This document shows, piece by piece, positions 44,393 to 46,243 of a stretch of 46,243 nucleotides of DNA; within the stretch, counting starts at the first letter, position 1; every line of letters begins with the position of its first letter. Location of the stretch: the NCBI RefSeq assembly GCF_005938675.2, contig NZ_VCCH02000065.1, forward strand, positions 1-46,243, written 5' to 3'. The translations under genes and the position numbers were made by a program. This stretch comes from Mycobacterium sp. KBS0706 (GTDB lineage Bacteria > Pseudomonadota > Alphaproteobacteria > DSM-16000 > Inquilinaceae). Under the pieces are notes generated by a model, which was given only the letters and a program-made list of their open reading frames with translations, searched no databases and was not told the origin of the DNA.

Positions 44393-45115
44393 TTATTCCG
44401 GCCCTGCCGCCTCCCGGTCGAGGAGCACGGTGGCGTCCGGATGGAGCCGGAGCGCCGAGGCGGGGCAGGCGGGAGAGACAGGGCCGAAGCACAAGGCTTC
44501 GGCGGCGGGCCGCTTCGCAGCACCGGTCGCGAGCAGCAGGAGGCGCCGGGCCTCGAGGATCGTGCCCACCCCCATGGTGATGCCGGTCCGCGGCGGCTGC
44601 ATCCCCGCCGGCAGGGCGCTCCGGCCGTCCTCGCGGGTCGATCGCGCCAGGCGCACGACCCGTGTGCGGGAGACGAAGGGCGACCCCGGCTCGTTGAAGG
44701 CGATGTGCCCGTTCCGGCCGAGCCCGAGGAGCTGCAGGTCGATGCCTCCGGCAGCGCGGATCCGGGCCTCATGGCGCCGCGCCTCCTCGGCCGGATCGAT
44801 GCTGATGCCGTCCGGCACATGGAGCCGCTCGGACGGGATCCCGAGCGGGACCGTGACATGCCGCTCGAGATAGCTGCGGAAGGCGGCCGGATGGCCGGGA
44901 GCGAGCCCGACATATTCGTCGAGCCCGAAGAGCTCGACCCCGCCGAACGCCGCCCCCTCGGCCGCGGCCCGGGCCAGCCGGGCATAGACCGGCTCCATGG
45001 TGCGGCCGGTGGCGACGCCGAGGACGAGGCCGGGGCGGGCGGCGACCGCCGCGAGGATCTCGGCGGCCGCGGCGGCTGCGACCGCCTCGCGGTCGGGAAG
45101 GATCCGGATCTTCAT
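44393..45115 (-). CDS. nagB: Glucosamine-6-phosphate deaminase-like (NagB)
   Basis: A 240-residue NagB-type isomerase/deaminase, normally converting glucosamine-6-P to fructose-6-P and ammonia, reversible. LGVATGRTMEPVYARL, ELFGLDEYVGL (base Asp), and GLGRNGHIAFNEPGSPF with the catalytic His lie in the expected order. The start at 45115 is chosen by family alignment; longer frames read into the next gene. It lies 43 bases downstream of the dehydrogenase gene. In this cluster it may supply amino-sugar or hexose phosphate for the aminotransferase, or just recycle amino sugars. Confidence 0.88.
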   Translation of the reverse strand: MKIRILPDREAVAAAAAAEILAAVAARPGLVLGVATGRTMEPVYARLARAAAEGAAFGGVELFGLDEYVGLAPGHPAAFRSYLERHVTVPLGIPSERLHVPDGISIDPAEEARRHEARIRAAGGIDLQLLGLGRNGHIAFNEPGSPFVSRTRVVRLARSTREDGRSALPAGMQPPRTGITMGVGTILEARRLLLLATGAAKRPAAEALCFGPVSPACPASALRLHPDATVLLDREAAGPE

Positions 45116-45158
45116 GGTCTTCGGTTCCGGGAACGATGCCGTCGAGGGATGCATGCCG

Positions 45159-46208
45159 TCACCGGGCGGCCGGGCCCCAGGGCCCGTAGAGCGCCTCGAT
45201 CTCGCAGCGGAGGCGCTGGACGAAGTCAGGCCCGATCTCGACGTCGTGGGCGATCGAGTGCCAGAGCCCAGCGTCCCGGACGAAGCGGCGGAGCCCGGAG
45301 AGCGCGCGGGCGACGTCATCCCAGGTGACGCCCATGGCCTCGGGCCGGATGTCGAGGCCGACATGATGGAAGGCGCGGAGCATCTCGTCGGCCCGGCTCT
45401 CGTGCAGGAGGGATCCGATCGCGATCCCGAGGCAGACGGGCGGGCCGTGGATGAACTTGCGGCCTGTGCCGAATTCGAGCGCGTAGAAGAAGAAGTGATC
45501 GATCCCCTCGATCGGCCGCGGATTCCAGCCGTTCGTGTGATAGCTCGTCCCGCGGGCGAGCCCCTCGACCAGGACCTGGATGCCGGTGTCGGTGAGGTCG
45601 CGGATGTCGTCGAGATGGGTGAGGACGCGGTCGACCGCGGCTTCGGCGTCCGCGGCGAGTCCTGGGTCGAACGGCCATTTCGGCTCGCCGCGGCCGCGGC
45701 TTGCGGCGTATTTCCAGTCGAGGACGCCGGTGTGGGCGCACAGGATGTCGCCGATGCCGGAGAGGTTCAGCGCCCGCGGGGCGGCGCGGATCACGTCGAG
45801 GTCGATATAGACCGCCTCGGGCACGGCCCAACCGACATAGCGGACGACGCCGCCGGAGCGCACGCCGGCGCGGTGGCCCCAGGCGGCGTTCATGCTGAGC
45901 GCGGTCTGGACCTGGAAGAGCGGGCGCCGCCGCCGCCACGCGAAGTATTTGGCTGCGTCGATCGCCATGCCGCCGCCGAGCCCGACCACGGCGGCAAAGT
46001 CCGGCAGGATGCTGAGGTCCCGGAGCAGTTCCTCCTCGTCGACCGAGCGCACGAAATACGGCTCGCACTCGGCACCGTCGAAGGCTTCGACGAAGAGCGG
46101 CCACAGATCCTCCATGGTGACGACGAGGAAAGGGCGGTGGACGAAGTTCTTCAGCTCGCCGACGAGGTTGCGGCCGAGGATGGTCTGGAAGCCGTGGGCT
46201 TGGGGCAT
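45159..46208 (-). CDS. AraM/G1PDH-like dehydrogenase
   Basis: A 349-residue protein of the iron-containing alcohol dehydrogenase/dehydroquinate synthase superfamily, closest in look to sn-glycerol-1-phosphate dehydrogenase (AraM, EgsA). GLGGGMAIDAAKYFAW is the NAD-binding loop. GIGDILCAHTGVLDWKYA has the metal Asp, and EGIDHFFFYALE and FIHGPPVCLG hold the two metal His. GGAG lies before the ATG at 46208. The substrate may be a keto-polyol phosphate such as dihydroxyacetone phosphate; a cyclitol-forming reaction is a possible alternative. The operon may continue beyond the window. Confidence 0.8.
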   Translation of the reverse strand: MPQAHGFQTILGRNLVGELKNFVHRPFLVVTMEDLWPLFVEAFDGAECEPYFVRSVDEEELLRDLSILPDFAAVVGLGGGMAIDAAKYFAWRRRRPLFQVQTALSMNAAWGHRAGVRSGGVVRYVGWAVPEAVYIDLDVIRAAPRALNLSGIGDILCAHTGVLDWKYAASRGRGEPKWPFDPGLAADAEAAVDRVLTHLDDIRDLTDTGIQVLVEGLARGTSYHTNGWNPRPIEGIDHFFFYALEFGTGRKFIHGPPVCLGIAIGSLLHESRADEMLRAFHHVGLDIRPEAMGVTWDDVARALSGLRRFVRDAGLWHSIAHDVEIGPDFVQRLRCEIEALYGPWGPAAR

Positions 46209-46243
46209 GGTGGTCTCCGAGGAAGGCGTGAATCCGGCCGGTC

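Noticed and set aside
42496..44580. 694-codon plus-strand open frame
   Set aside because: It is antisense to the kinase and aminotransferase genes and carries no motif.
1..46243. CRISPR arrays, tRNA and rRNA genes
   Set aside because: No regularly spaced repeats, and no cloverleaf or rRNA signature was recognised by eye; a covariance search was not possible.

Overview
The window is GC-rich DNA from an alphaproteobacterium, most likely of the Hyphomicrobiales or Rhodospirillales. The evidence is codon usage, paired small heat-shock proteins, CsbD/DUF1003/DUF3309 stress proteins, an ECF sigma factor, FixJ-type fusions, and a plasmid-type block (DUF736, ParB-like, DUF2958, ArdC) known from alphaproteobacterial plasmids and integrative elements. 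The mix of stress genes, gene remnants and mobile DNA suggests a plasmid, chromid or genomic island rather than core chromosome. No rRNA, tRNA or CRISPR array was recognised by eye.

Left part (1-9 kb): a fatty acid desaturase, a 60-bp near-perfect palindrome, a frameshifted IS110-family transposase, two Hsp20 chaperones, a decayed two-gene YeeE/DUF6691 sulfur-transport locus (one gene carries a TGG-to-TAG type nonsense codon), a CapA-family enzyme, the antiporter NhaA, a frameshifted DUF2147 remnant and an exported hypothetical protein.

Middle part (9-25.5 kb): signalling and stress. It holds a two-domain GT4 glycosyltransferase with a stand-alone receiver protein, a very large CheB-CheR-PAS-histidine kinase-REC-REC-LuxR fusion, DUF1003, CsbD and DUF3309 small proteins, an ECF sigma factor facing a hypothetical gene with overlapping 3' ends, two receiver-like proteins without the usual phospho-acceptor, a truncated SDR gene beside an IS-end-like sequence, a class III cyclase fused to a MarR-type domain, and a Na/Pi cotransporter.

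Plasmid block with nested insertions (25.4-37 kb): on the minus strand the ancestral order was ArdC - DUF2958 - (lost) - ParB-like - DUF736 - hypothetical. DUF2958 is cut after about 30 codons and ParB-like has lost its 5' part. Between them lie three tyrosine recombinases and a small partner gene (resembling the ginABCD module of GInt islands) and a complete group II intron (28165-30430) lying antisense inside parB. The intron ends are supported by GTGCG, a 34-nt domain V, a domain VI with bulged A, matching IBS1/EBS1 and IBS2/EBS2 pairs, and restoration of the parB reading frame. Three palindromic, branched-looking spacers sit upstream of three of the block genes.

Right part (37-46 kb): a hypothetical gene and two XRE regulators, one preceded by a perfect 16-bp palindrome. 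Then comes the most novel-looking system: a tight minus-strand operon joining a DegT/StrS aminotransferase, an amino-acid-kinase-fold kinase, an NDK-like protein, a nucleotidyltransferase-fold protein and an IucA/IucC-type (NIS) synthetase, preceded by a NagB-type deaminase and an AraM/G1PDH-type dehydrogenase. It looks like a pathway for a citrate- or carboxylate-derived metallophore with an unusual amino-sugar or amino-polyol building block. The operon may continue beyond the right edge.
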